Assembly (NCBI GenBank): GCA_033239125.1
Contig: BSWB01000006.1
Location: 117,660,242 to 117,724,241 of the forward strand
Origin: Fagopyrum homotropicum
Taxonomy: Eukaryota > Streptophyta > Magnoliopsida > Caryophyllales > Polygonaceae
Length of the DNA: 64,000 bases
Direction of reading: 5' to 3'
Part shown: piece after piece, positions 1 through 11,062 of the stretch
How positions within the stretch are numbered: position 1 is the stretch's first letter
Layout of the letters: every line of letters begins with the position of its first letter
The notes under the pieces: model-generated
Told to the model about the DNA's origin: nothing
What the model saw: the letters and a program-made list of their open reading frames with translations, nothing else
The model's database searches: none
Made by a program: the position numbers and the translations under genes

Positions 1-288
1 GCTATTGATTACCTTGAGCTTCAACCTGATCCGACACTCCTTGCCCGTGGGGCTCATACGTTCCGGTCCCCTAACCTTTCGATCACTTGTTGGAGTAGGA
101 TGTCGATCCATGACTCGGACTTCGGATGGGGCCGACCCATCTTCATGGGACCCGCGGTGATTCCCTTTGAGGGCTCGTCTTATATATTACCTAGCCCGGA
201 AAATGATGGTGGTTTTTCTCTAACCATTGCTTTGCAAGATGAACTTACCTTGAAGCTTTTCAAAGAGTACTTCTACGACAATCTTTGA
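1..288 (+). CDS. HCT: HCT-like BAHD acyltransferase, C-terminal end (copy A, partial)
   Basis: This is the last 95 codons of a BAHD acyltransferase, open from the window edge to a TGA stop. Residues visible include the clade motif DFGWGRP (a DFGWGK variant), followed by IFMGPAVIPFEG and a C-terminal LFKEYFYDNL. In this family the DFGWG loop is structural and the enzyme transfers hydroxycinnamoyl groups from CoA to shikimate or quinate in the cytosol for lignin and chlorogenate synthesis. The HxxxD active site lies outside the window. No lesion is seen, so this copy may be functional. Copy B (18397-39522) is nearly identical over the shared part, and the similarity continues into the 3' flank, so the two arose by tandem duplication. 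HQT or another close BAHD enzyme is possible. Confidence 0.88.
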   Translation, partial: AIDYLELQPDPTLLARGAHTFRSPNLSITCWSRMSIHDSDFGWGRPIFMGPAVIPFEGSSYILPSPENDGGFSLTIALQDELTLKLFKEYFYDNL

Positions 289-568
289 GGTTATACCATT
301 GTGTTGATGAGCACATTACATTGTAGTATGTTCCATTCGTTCGTGTCTTCTAGTCTTACATTCGAGTTTGTGTTTGTTGATGTCTTGGTAAGCTAAAGAA
401 AGTGATGAATGCATCGATCACTTTGATGTTTGACAATCTCATATTATCATGTTGTTTCAATTCAAGATTACAAGTACTATCATTTTGGTTGTGTTTTTCT
501 CATTTTATGTGGTTGTATACTTGTATTGTATCTAGACCTGGGCAAACTAGGTAAGCCTGTCAGGCATG
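289..568 (+). other. 3' flank of HCT copy A, shared with copy B
   Basis: The sequence after the stop matches 39523-39800 closely (for example the stretch with gatgagcac and cattcgagtttgtgtttg in both). This shows that the duplication included the 3' UTR and downstream DNA. No ORF is supported. The match breaks at about 569 where copy A carries an extra insertion. Confidence 0.75.
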
Positions 569-1399
569 GCGGAGCTAAAAAAAAATTTCGTTGGAGGGGC
601 ACAATTTTTTTTTTTATAAGATAGGTTGCATAAGTTTAAAATTAAATAATTAAATCTATAAATTAAATAAATAAATAATTAATTAATTAATTACTTAAAT
701 TTTGTACTATAAATTAGAGCTTTTAATTTATTTATTTTACTTAGATGAAATTTAAAAATATGTTATATATTTAGCTTATTTTATAAATATATTATCAAAT
801 AAATTAGAGAGTGGTTGATGAATTATTGTAATAAAAATTATATATAATTTTATTGTATTAGTTAAAAGTTAATAAAATAATAAACATCACTTAACTTCTC
901 CATCTAAATATATTATAATTTTCTTAAAATAAAAATAGGACTAATTTACTTAAATTTTGTACTGAAAATTAGAGCTTTTAGTTTATTTATTTTACTTAGA
1001 TGAAATTTAAAAAATTTTTATTTATTTAGTTTGTTTTATAAATATATTGCCAAATAAATTAAATAGTGGTTGATAAATTATTGTAATAAAAATTATATTA
1101 ATTTTATTGTATTAGTTAAGAGTTAATGAAATACTCCGTAATAAACATCACTTAATTTCTCCATCTAAATATATTTATTTCTTTAAAATATAAATAAAAG
1201 GAACTTTTTTGTTACTCCGGGACTTGAACCTTGAACTTCAAATACTCATTCCCTTCCTCTACCAAATAAGCTAGCAGAACAATGTGTATCATACTCCGTT
1301 TAAGGAGGGTTTTTTCCTTCTTTTTCCCTCTTCCTTAGGCAAAACGAGATCACAAGCCGGGGCACCGTACCCCCCGTTACCCCCCAAGATCCGTCATTG
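569..1399. mobile_element. 831-bp insertion with TIR-like ends in the copy A flank
   Basis: The paralogous copy B flank (around 39800-39815) lacks this segment. The ends are imperfect inverted repeats (left ATGGCGGAGCT, right reading inward ATGACGGATCT). The direct repeat GGCATG flanks it at 563-568 and 1400-1405. It codes for nothing and is mainly AT-rich with an internal duplication. A non-autonomous DNA transposon is the simplest reading; the superfamily cannot be decided because the duplicated target length is unclear (6-9 bp). Confidence 0.5.
691..1200. repeat. Diverged tandem duplication, about 250 bp x 2
   Basis: Units at about 691-940 and 945-1200 share the same order of landmarks: TTAAATTTTGTACT, attagagctttta, tttacttagatgaaattt, gtggttgat, attgtaataaaaatta, and catcactta followed by tctccatctaaatat. 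The second unit has small indels (for example an added ctccgt). Confidence 0.8.
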
Positions 1400-1734
1400 G
1401 GCATGTACAAGCAAGGGCACAGGCCTGTTTGGATCCGAAAGTACGTTTATTTGTTTTTTTATTTAATTATGTAAAATATAAAAGCAAATAGTAGAAATCG
1501 AACTCTAAAGTTCGCCTTTATTTATACGGTTGGTAAATCGAACGCTCATCTGTTTTAAATAGTTGTCCAAAAACACGCGAGGTAACAACTCTTAAACTTA
1601 GAATTACCTATTAAAATATAAGAGAACATGATATGTGGGAAATTGTCACTACGCATGTTAAGAGATGGAACAGAAGTTGAAAACTCTTGTGTTCTTCTGA
1701 GCGTGTATGTACATGTATTTATATGTTAACTGAG
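1400..1734 (+). other. Continuation of the HCT copy A 3' flank
   Basis: 1401-1530 resembles 39808-39945 of copy B (tacaagcaagggcacaggcc against tacaagcaaaggtgtaggcc, then the aaagtacgttt and caaatag landmarks). In copy B this block belongs to a GC-alternating stretch (39772-40201) rich in gggtc and acccg words. No ORF is supported. Confidence 0.55.
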
Positions 1735-2185
1735 TTTTTTTTTTGAAAGGTTAATATATATAGAATGCAGAAGGTACATGGTGGTCAACTAGACTAGGAT
1801 ACAACATGATCAATCTAAGAGACGAAACTAAGAAGCATTACAGAGGTGGATGTCAAGGATCTTAGCTCAAGCTTTGGTTATAGATGATGGTGAAGATGCA
1901 AACATGAGACGCCAAGTCGTTCTTCTGAGAGTTAAACTTGCTGATCCAATCCCAAATGTTGTGACTGTAAGGGTAAGGAGTGGGTAATCAAAGCCACTTT
2001 GAGATTAGGTCAAGCACAAGCTTAGAGTAGTTGCATATGTGCAAAAGATGATCCTCATCTTCGGCGTGAAGATTGCAGATCTTGCAAGTATCCTCCTGGA
2101 TGAGGTTCCAGGAGAGTAACTTGGAGAGTAGGTCGATGTTGATGAATGGCTAGCCAAGCTATGAAACTACATTTTGGCAAGTTCA
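1735..2185 (-). mobile_element. 5'-truncated LINE, zf-RVT C-terminal end with poly(A)
   Basis: Read on the minus strand, this encodes PKCSFIAWLAI, then an LLSKLLSWNLIQEDTCKIC block and AEDEDHLLHIC. That is the CxxC...H...C zinc-binding domain found at the end of plant LINE reverse transcriptases (zf-RVT). It then runs through stops to a 3' end marked by ten T on the plus strand (1735-1744), which is the poly(A) tail. It sits at the end of a Copia relic on the same strand. The 63683 LINE has the same 3' edge (T10 then GAAAG), so they are probably one family. The right border is approximate. Confidence 0.75.
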
Positions 2186-3253
2186 TGGACATGGTTCGAT
2201 ATTCACTTTCAGCAGAGTATTTTCTAACAATTTTTTTTTCAAGAAACTAGAAAGCGCCCAAGGACAAGGCAGTAACCCGTGATTGAACACAAGAGTATTT
2301 ACATGAGCCCTACTCAACGTCACTGTAAGTAGTGTGGGGAAAGTCTGTCTGGGTAGGGTAGTGAAGAGCAATATGCATTGTGCTTTTGAGATAGCGTAAT
2401 AGGTAAAGGGTTGCTTTCCATTGAGGTGCACGAGGAAGGGAAAGGAACTAACTGAGTTGTTGGAATGTAAATGCAATGTTTGGTCATGTGAGAGAAAGAT
2501 AGAGAAGACGGCCAAATAGGTATCGATAGGCTTTAGGTTCTGAAATGGGATTTCTTGAGTTTGGAGCATGATGAAGTTTACGTTGCACAAGGAAAGCAAT
2601 GGGCTTACAATCAGAAAGATGGGAATCATGAATGGTATCATGAATATATTTTCTCTGGTTAATGAGTATCCTTGAATTGTCCGTGTGATAATTCCATATC
2701 GACAAAGAATCTGGTAAGTCCCAGGTCCTTAATTGTAAAAGTGGTGTCCATGAGATGCTTAAGAGATGTGATCTCAGAAGGAATGTTGCTTGTAATGAGT
2801 ACATCATCGATGTAAACTAGTACAATGGTGATGCCCGAAGAAGAGTGCTTGACAAAATAAGGAGTAATCCGGCCGAGATTGAACATAGCTTAGGTGAGTA
2901 AGAAGCTTGGTGGACTCGATGTTCCATTGGCGACTGACCTGTTTGAGACCATACAAAGATTTCTTTAGTCGATATACATGGCCAGGAGGAGCTTTGGTAT
3001 ATCATTGAGAAGGTAACATAAACACTTCTTCATCAAGAAAGCCATGGAGAAAGCATTGTTTATATCCAGTTGGTGAAGGGCGATTTCGAGCAGTAGCTAG
3101 ATCTAGGATAGCTCGTATTGTAGTAAGCTTAGCCATTGGGGAAAACATGTGTTTATAGTCCATGTTTTTTATCTGATTGTAGCCTTTAGCTACTAAGAAG
3201 GTCTTGTGTCTTTCAATTGTGTCATCATGACGATACTTGAGTTTGTATATCCA
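2186..3253 (-). pseudogene. Copia pol relic: RT C-terminal half and RNase H
   Basis: Minus-strand pieces in shifting frames give recognisable Copia RT. These are AKGYNQIKN, FLHGFLDEEVFMLP, the catalytic VLVYIDDVLITS (YIDD box), TIKDLG, GRLLYLSLT, a LLRYLKST-like block, and an RNase H segment ending near SEYRTMS. Several stops interrupt it. It continues across the solo LTR into 6198-7282. The three Copia copies in this window (here, 19404-39275 and 63028-63682) share long identical RT phrases and so are one family. Confidence 0.85.
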
Positions 3254-3258
3254 CTTGG

Positions 3259-6192
3259 TGTAACACCCCAAATCCGCGGAACTCGGGATGCTACAAGTTG
3301 GGACCTCACAATGGGTCTCGACCCTTAGTTTGACAACAATTTCACCGGACCTTTCCAACATGGCACAAATAAAGGCAAAACCGAAATTCCTTTTAATGAA
3401 AATGATAAGAAACCCGAAGGAAAACAACAAAAGACTTCAGCCGAGATACAACACAAAAACCGAATGCCAAATACAAGGCATACAAAACACAATTCAACTC
3501 CAACCAAAAACCCTTCCTAAATTGTACGGACCCCGGCTGCCCACTCTTCCGGATCTCTCGGCCGCATTCCTAACCTGAAGGTAATCTACAAAAATCGGTA
3601 TAAAACCATTAGCTCATATTCGAAGCATTAGAATCAATGGGAAAGGCACACACACAAGTAATCTCATCACAAGCATACAACATACATAAAGCACACTAAT
3701 CCGGTTTATTATCTTTGTTTTGATTAGGTCGTATCCCGTTCTAATTCAACTTAGGTTTGTGACACGAGACCACCGTGGTCCCGCCTCGGTCCCTACTTAC
3801 CGGCGTGGAACGGTACGGATGCATCCGACCGTCAAACCAGCACGGGCTAGTCGCCAAGAACATCCTAGCTCTCGCAGGAGCTAGACAAGTTGTCACCGCC
3901 CGTTATTATACACTTGCGCCAAATAATATATAAAGGTCGGTAATCCAATTTCCGGTTTAGTTGTTATAATAAGAAAGAATAATCACACACCACCAAACAC
4001 ACATAAATGCTAATACAAGGAATACGAGCTAAGTAAGTCCGGAGACTTACCTCGTCCCAAAGATAATCCCGCTAACCACCGCTCTCAACTTTCCGTAGGA
4101 CACTCAACGCCTGGTCAAAACAAGGCACACAATCAACACCTCTCTCACATGATAGAAGTCCTTAGACTTCTAGTCCCAATGATCTCGCAAGATCATAAAC
4201 CATATCCATGATAGGATAACGACTCCTAATCCTCACAATCTCACAAGGTCATAACCATCACAACACATGCTAGGATACTCTCGTCCTAGTCTCCACAATC
4301 TCAACAAGATCATACAACCATAGTCTCAATCCTCATAAGCTCACAAGATCAACCCAAACACTCAACGCCCTTCAATCCTCACAAGATAACATCAACACCT
4401 CAAGCCTTATAATGATCATAAATCCTCAAAACTCACCTAAGGTCCAACGCCACTACTTGGCAATCACTCTAAGTTATGCTAGATTATACAACCTAGCATG
4501 ATACTAATACTAAACATAACTAAATCGAGGAAGAGAATACTCACCCGACGTCAAGACGGATGTCGAACTTGGACTCGTTAGGCCTTTATCGGGGCGCTTC
4601 CGGACCTAAACCAAAGCTACACAAAATTAGCTTAAATGCTAATTTTGGAAGGGAGATTAACGCATATAAAAATCTAAGGAAGCCCCGCTTTCAAAACAAG
4701 GGTAAAACTCGCAAAGCATTTTCCGGGGTGATCACAACAATTTATAAATACGGTTCAAAACCAAAACAACTTTCCGGGCAACTAAGAAACTCTCGAAACT
4801 TGGTCATTTCCCGAAATAAACTTTGGGTCATAAATCCGAAATAAATCCAACAAAGGCATAATATATATATATAGTATATATGAATAAGAAAACTCAAGGT
4901 AACCCAAGTTAAAAACCTGTAAATACATTTTTCGGGCACCATATACAACTCCACAAACTTCGGTCATTTTCCGTAAACAAAATCTTCGGGCCAAAATCTG
5001 TAATTATATAAGCAGGGGCATATTTGCAAAAATCCAAACTGTGGGCCATGAATGCAAATAAAAAAGATGGGTACAAAATTGTAATTATACCAAACATAGG
5101 GGGTCCCGATTTTAATTAACCAAAGAGTTTTAAATCCCGCTCAAAGCTTGCTGGGGAAGGGGAAAATAACAGGGGCGGCGGCATATCCAAAAGAGAGGCG
5201 AGGCGAGGCGGCGGTTGACAGAGGTTGTGGTTCTATTGGCTTGCAAGGGCTCTCCCGACGGGCTTCTCGACGGACTAAGGCGGTGACTGTGAGGCTGGGA
5301 TTCTCCGGCTCTCCCCTGGTGGCTTGACAACAGATGGAGCACCAAACTGCAGGGCGACCTTCCAGTCAGGGGAGGGCTGCTAATGCTTGTTGCCTGCAAT
5401 TCAATACAGCGGAGGGAGAGAGTCGAGAAGGAGGGCAGAAGAGAGGAGATTTGCTAGTTAAGGGTTGCTGCTTGCGGGAGAGATCAAGGAGGTGAGTCTC
5501 GTGGGAAATGAAGGTGGAGGCGGGGTCGATATGTCCGAGAGATGGTCTCAATCGAGGAGGCGGATGACTTGATAACTTCGATAGTCTGCAATAGAGACGC
5601 GAAGAAGGGGAAGCAGGCGTTGCTCCGGTCCAGAGGGCAGAAAGAGTGAGCAAAGGACAGAGGAGTTGTAGGTGAGGGAAGGAGTGATACAGAGGTGGTT
5701 TCCACGGCGAGGGATGAGGGTTAGAGTGGTGGTGTTGCAACAACAGGGAGGAGAGGCGTGAGGGGGCAGAGAAACAAGACGGGGTTGCGTGAGAGAGGGA
5801 GATAGGGCACAGTGGGGAGAAGAGAAGGGTCACTGCAGAACGAGGAGTCGGCTTGCACAAAAACGAGAAGTCGGGGAGCCAAATGTCGGGAGTGAGGGCT
5901 GCTCACCAGCCAGAGGAGAGAGAGAAGGAAAAATAAGAAAAAAATAAAATAAAAAGGGACTAGTGTAAAAGAGTGAACTCGATTAAAAGCATTCGCAACG
6001 GGATTTTCGAGTCGGAAAACTTTCCAACTTTTTCTAAAAATAAATAAAAATGGATGTACGCGAACGTATCCAATTACTCGAAAAATATATTTTACGTCGT
6101 AAAAATACTTTTTTAAAAATATTTAAGCTAATAAAATATCGATAAAATAGGAAAATAAATATCGAAACGCACCCAATATACGGGGCGTTACA
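3259..6192. mobile_element. 2.93-kb solo LTR, Tekay/Del-like, TSD CTTGG
   Basis: It begins TGTAACACCCC and ends GGGGCGTTACA, an imperfect terminal inverted repeat typical of long Tekay/Del-type Gypsy LTRs. It is bounded by the 5-bp direct repeat CTTGG (3254-3258 and 6193-6197). Removing it rejoins the Copia RT reading on both sides. There is no gag or pol, so this is a solo LTR left by LTR-LTR recombination. It contains a GC-rich, purine-skewed stretch (about 5140-5930) in which long minus-strand ORFs occur. These are Pro/Ser/Leu-rich, resemble no family and are not called as genes. The lineage call rests on terminal sequence and length only. Confidence 0.85.
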
Positions 6193-6197
6193 CTTGG

Positions 6198-7282
6198 ATC
6201 CAAATGGTATATTTTGCTAGAGTGATGGAGTGATCTTCCATATATTATTAAGTTTAAGATCACGTAACTCTTTTTTCATGGCTTCAATCCATCGTGGAGA
6301 GTCCTTGGCTTGTTGATAATATGATGGTTCAAATGAGGTGATGACATTGCATAGAGCATGTACAAAGTCTTTGTCATGACAAGAGAGATTGAATTGTGAT
6401 ATTGGCATAGGAGAAGTGAATGATATGCATGCATAGTCTTATAAGTACATAGGTTGATAAATGGTACGAGTAGGGTATGGAGGAGGTAAAGGTGGGGAGA
6501 AAATAATTAGAGAGGAGAGGGAATAATTAAAGGTGAATAGATAGCAGGTGAAGTAGGGGCAAAAGGAACTTGAATAGGGCGTATGAAGGTATCATTTTCA
6601 TGCCCAGGTGTAGGTGTAAAAGGTTATGTTAATGAAGAATTAGTGGACGTGGGAATGGGAGAAGGGGAAGTATCATTGTTAGGGGATGGATATACAAGAG
6701 GGAGAGAAGAGTCGGCTGGAGGAGCAACGAAAGGTGATTTTAAAGAGGATGACTTGAACGGGAACAAATTTTGAAACATCACATGAAGGCTAACCATGAT
6801 CTTATTGGTATTGAGGTTAACAACTTTTTAGGATTTTTGACCTGGTGGATAACCAATCAAGACACATGGAGATGAAGGATGATCCAGTTTATCCTTGTGG
6901 GGATGGAGGCTAAAACATAGACATCCAATGACCAAGAGATGATCATAGGAGACCTTAGTGTGATGTAAAAGCTCAAAGGGTGATTTCTAGTCAAGATTAG
7001 CAAAAGGCATGCATTAATGAGATATGTGGCAGTAAGTACGCACTCTCCTCACAAGGATATAGGAAGGTTTGCATGAAGTCTGAGAGCACGTGCAATCTCA
7101 AGTAGATGACGATGCTTTCTCACTACACATGCATTCTGTTGGGGAACATGAGGAGTAGACCTTTGGTGTACAATCCCAAAATAAAGGAAGAGATCTTGGA
7201 GTTGAGGAACATGAGGAGTAGACCTCTGTTGAGGAACGTGCATTCTCAAGTAGATGACGATGCTTTCTCTCTACACATGCAT
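6198..7282 (-). pseudogene. Copia pol relic: integrase end to RT start
   Basis: Minus-strand translation gives the end of the integrase core (TPHVPQQNACVVRKHRHL). In the family this is PQQNGVVERKHRH, so the catalytic Glu position reads Val here. A variable linker follows, then the RT N-terminus (FVHALCNVITSFEPSYYQQ, then DSPRWIEAMKKEL). Many stops and frameshifts are present. It joins 2186-3253 once the solo LTR is removed. The 5' end is cut off at about 7282, beside unrelated DNA. Confidence 0.8.
7094..7282. repeat. Local duplication within the Copia integrase relic
   Basis: The word tctcaagtagatgacgatgc occurs at about 7096 and again at about 7244, and the word gaggaacatgaggagtagac occurs at about 7145 and 7204. 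The integrase phrase QRSTPHVPQ is therefore read twice on the minus strand. It reflects a duplication of the integrase end rather than an independent repeat. Confidence 0.8.
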
Positions 7283-7984
7283 GGGCGCTGCACCAGTGAG
7301 GCGCAAGGGCGGCTTAGCTCAGGCGCAGGGGCGGCTGGTGTGCAGAAAGCTGACCCCGACTTCTCTTCGATCCTTCTCTCGATCTCTTCACTTCTTCGTT
7401 GCCCCAAAGGCAAGCACATACATATATGCATACCTATGATCAACAGAAGGGTCCTGGAAGATCAACACAAGACTAAATCTTGTGGATATCTAATCTAAGA
7501 AGAAGAAGAGAAGAAAGGAAGAAAGAAAAGAGGAAGGAAACTTTACCAAAACAGTTAAGGAAAGGAAGAACGCCCTCACCAACAACTAACCAAACTACAA
7601 CAGCAACAACAACTTCCACATCTCAGCATCAATATCCTCAAAGCTCACCAAGCTCAAAACTCACTCAAAACTCACACAAGATCAAAAAAGATCAAGAAGA
7701 AGATTCAAGGAAGAGAGGAAGAGAAAAAGAAGAACGTGAGGAGGAGAAGAAGACTGGAGAAGGTGAAGACATCCTCATCAAGAAGCAAAGAGAAGCTTAT
7801 AAAGGAAGCTAGGAATAAAGCACGGTAAAGCTAGAGGTCAACAAAGACGGCTACAACCTTAGGAAACCGCAGGGGCGGACCTGCAGAGCGGCAAAGGCGG
7901 ACCATAGGACCTGCAGGGGCGGCCCACTGGACCCGCAGGGGCAACTAGGTCATGGCTCAACACTACTCAGCACCTAAAAACTAA
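7283..7984. repeat. Unclassified block with spaced G-rich 12-mers and a purine tract
   Basis: Two clusters of a G-rich 12-mer are present. At about 7291-7326, GCGCAAGGGCGG and GCGCAGGGGCGG are separated by 10 nt. At about 7868-7950, CCGCAGGGGCGG, CGGCAAAGGCGG, CTGCAGGGGCGG and CCGCAGGGGCAA are each separated by 10 nt. Between them, 7490-7760 is nearly all purine (GAAGAAG-type), so it reads as a Lys/Glu-rich ORF that I do not accept as a gene. The two-cluster layout, about 575 bp apart, resembles that of the Athila LTRs, so this may be part of another LTR. The family is unknown. Confidence 0.5.
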
Positions 7985-9110
7985 GGCTCTTACACAAAGG
8001 TAAGATGAAGGCACACTCAAACCCTAACAAAGGACATACCTTTGTTGCCTAACACTCATCATCATCGGTAAACAAGCAAAGGAATCACCGGGTAAGTCTC
8101 TTCCTAGGCTTGAATGTGAACCAAGAAAGGTGCAACAAAGATAGAATTTGGCAAACTATAACCTAAACTCAAGATCGGGCAATGTAGCAGGCAATCTCGT
8201 GCAGTTCTTATCGATCTCGGTCGAGATGACTCCAAGAATAGCCATAGACGGGTTTGGGTTTAGGGTTAACTCAACTTTCAGGGTCCACTTACGATAAAGG
8301 TTCACTCTTTCATCTTCTATAACACAACCTTCAACTAATCACCCTAGAATCGCAAGACAATTATCATGTTCAAAGCAATCAAATAATATATAATCAAGAT
8401 ATCAAAGAAAGGGAATAAAACACTTAACAAAGATTTCTCCATAATCAAAGATGCAAACAATCAAACAAACTGTCAATATGTGTACCTAAGGAATGATAAC
8501 AACTCACTAATACCTTCGCAAGAATATCTCACAAAAATCTCTTCTCTTCCTTGAACTTCAAGTAATCCTTTCTTAGATCTCTTCCTTCGGTAAATCCTTC
8601 CAATAGCCATCAAAAGTCCTTGACATCTCAGCCGTCTACGAGCGTATTTTCTGTGGTATTCACCTTCCATTCTTATAGAAGAATTTTAGATCAAAATAAT
8701 ATCTTATTTCCCTTGGGTTGTGGGCCGTCGACCTCGAGCTAGGCCCAGTTGGCCGTCTCGGTCGAGGTGCATGACTGTATAAGTCCGAGGTCAGTAATGG
8801 ATCACGTATTTTTCTTTGTATCTTCAACTGAATCATTCCTCCTTCCTTTCCCTATGGTTCTTGCCTTTCTTCTTGTCCTTCCAAATGCTCCACAATGTAA
8901 CTCCATGACCATATTAGACTTCAATGCCCCGTTTTGTTCCAAATTATGCCTTATTTCCTACAATTACAATCAAACGTGGTGTAGACCTCGATTCTTGCAA
9001 AGTGGATGAATAATGACATAATCACCAAAAATATATGTCCATGCATGCATAATAATGATGAGAAAACGCCAAAACCATATCCGAAATATAGACAGTAATT
9101 CATGCTATCA
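7985..9110 (-). mobile_element. Athila-type LTR fragment (element A0)
   Basis: It aligns with the reverse complement of the solo LTR at 58573-60314: the gatgaaggcacactcaaacc landmark, caccgggtaagtctc, the gttaactcaac and agggtccac landmarks, and the end CATGCTATCA at 9101-9110. The first 500-600 bp (the TGTTCGC end) is missing. It holds two motif clusters: CTCGGTCGAG at about 8219 and the CTCGGTCGAGG region at about 8757. The orientation is that of a minus-strand 3' LTR. Confidence 0.75.
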
Positions 9111-9256
9111 AAATACCCTATATTTGCCTCTTGCTTGTCCCCATACTTGCCTCTTGCTTGTCCCCAAGCAAGATTTAAATCTTAGATACAAGATAGTAGG
9201 AATTATTAATCATTAAAGCTCAATGAAAAGTTTCAAAAACTTTTGGTTGTGTGCTT
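9111..9256 (-). other. A0 internal remnant next to the 3' LTR
   Basis: It starts aaataccc and then ttgcctcttgcttgtcccc, as found directly inside the 3' LTR of all the Athila copies here (11016, 26256, 49516). On the minus strand this is the polypurine-type stretch before the LTR. A 20-bp tgcctcttgcttgtcccca unit is tandemly doubled (9125-9170). It stops at gtgctt, where the next element's LTR begins. Confidence 0.65.
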
Positions 9257-11015
9257 TGTTCGCTCCAAAGGGTGTATGCAAGTTTTAAATCTATTACCAA
9301 GAATAAAAGCAATAAAGTGAACCCGCAGTGTACGGATCGATCGCAGTAAAAACAAGAATTTCAGGGTCGAACTCATGAGTTCGACCCTGGAAAGATGCAA
9401 CTTTTAAACCGTGGTCTGAAAATATCCTTGATCACGGTTCTTTTAAACCGCTCCAACATAAGCGAGGTCAAGGAGGGGTCTTTGTACTAGTGTCGGGGAT
9501 TTGGTGAAATCAACATTCAAAATAAGCAATCTAACAAGGAAAGATGCAACTTTTGACAATTGAAAAGACAAAGACTTGATTTTGTGTAAAGATTTGGGAA
9601 AAATGATTCTAAGGATCAAGGAATCCGATTGTAGTTTTCGATTCAAGACTTCTAAATATTGTATGGATAGAGCTGGGGTTTCTAAGGTATGTGTTTGAAA
9701 GCAGTATGATGTATGGCGAAGTCTCCACCACCCATGCCCAAACCCAAAGGCTCTAAATAAAGGATGTTGAGTCTCGATAAGGTAGAGGATCTAAGGGAAG
9801 GATGATATTCTCAAAACCAAACACAAAACCCAAGGGAATCAGGTTAACTTACAAGGGTAAGGTTTATGGCACACTCAACCTTAATAGAGGGGTTTGAATC
9901 CTCTATTACCTAGGACTTATAATCGTTGGCAACAAAGGATGGGAATTACCGGGTAAGTCTCTTCCCACACTTGTATATGGGTTAGAAAGGTTCAACAAGA
10001 CTAGGGTTTAAGCAATCTTTAACTAAGGATAAATGATAAGGCAAGATAAGTACGATAGAAGGAAAATTGGGTTGTTCATCCCTAGAGATCGTCCGATCTG
10101 CTCAATGAAAACCCCGGTTTTTGCTTTTGTTAAGGTTAAACTCAACTCTCAGGGTCCAATCTGTTTGTGAAGATCATTCTATCATCATCTTAACCACAAT
10201 CTTCAACCAATCACCCTAGAATCACAAGGGTTTTAGCCAAGAATACACATTATCAAAATCAAAAGAGAGATTAAATCAAGAAAGCGAAGAATGATGAGAA
10301 AACTTGAATCTTCAATAAAACCACACCAAAAGCGTATGAACAATGTTTCAATCCTTCAAAACTCAAAGAAAAACTCAATGACAACTCCGAATCGTGATAA
10401 CAAAGATAGAATATAGAATCAAACTCACAAAACCTCCAAGAACTCTATTCTTTGACTAGAACTTCCGAACTTCCTTCGATCTTCTTCTTTGAATGTCTTC
10501 CTCAATGCTCTTGATCCTATGACTTAGTAGGCTTCGATGGAATTTGATGATTCTGAAGGTGTGAGACGTCCTCCTTTTATATTGTATGAGACATGATCTT
10601 ATGTTTACGATCCTATAGCCAATCGGTTTATACATGATAAAAATCGAGTCGTCAGTCAAGCAGATCGACCGATTTTTATAAGTAATCAACCGATTTTTGC
10701 TTCAGATCGTGTGATATCTTTTAGTTATAACTTCTATCTTCTCTTATGATCTTTTCTCTTATCTTTTCATATGTTTTGGGTCCTCTCCTGATCCTCAATG
10801 ATGTCATACTCCATCTTCGTGCCACATCACCACTTTTCGTACCACATCATCACTATTTTTACTACAATTTCACAAATAAAAGAGTGTAGACCTCTATTCT
10901 CGAAATGTATATGAAAATGAACTAAAAGTCATACAAACTCCATTAAATGCATGTAAAACTGAAGTGATAGACTCATATAATGCATGAATATGATGGTATA
11001 TAATTCATGTCATCA
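9257..11015 (-). mobile_element. 3' LTR of Athila element A1 (1,759 bp)
   Basis: It begins TGTTCGCTCC and ends TCATGTCATCA. The conserved block gaacccgcagtgtacggatc lies at 9319-9338, as in every Athila LTR of this window. An LTR is expected at the far side beyond gag, but A1 is cut at about 14162, so no TSD can be confirmed. Motif clusters lie at about 10085-10110 and 10620-10695, the latter using an AATCG...CGATT word (atcgaccgattttt). Confidence 0.85.
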
Positions 11016-11062
11016 AAATACCCCATACTTGCCTCTTGCTTGTCACCAAGCAAGGTTCAAAT

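Noticed and set aside
5130..5906. Long Pro/Ser/Leu-rich minus-strand ORFs
   Set aside because: They lie inside the solo LTR, overlap in several frames, match no family and follow from the purine-skewed GC-rich composition.
7480..7812. 110-codon Lys/Glu-rich plus-strand ORF
   Set aside because: The stretch is a purine tract (GAAGAAG-type). Codon content is explained by composition and no domain is seen.
7283..7984. CRISPR-like array of spaced repeats
   Set aside because: The genome is plainly eukaryotic, the units are 12 nt with 10-nt spacers, and no cas genes exist.
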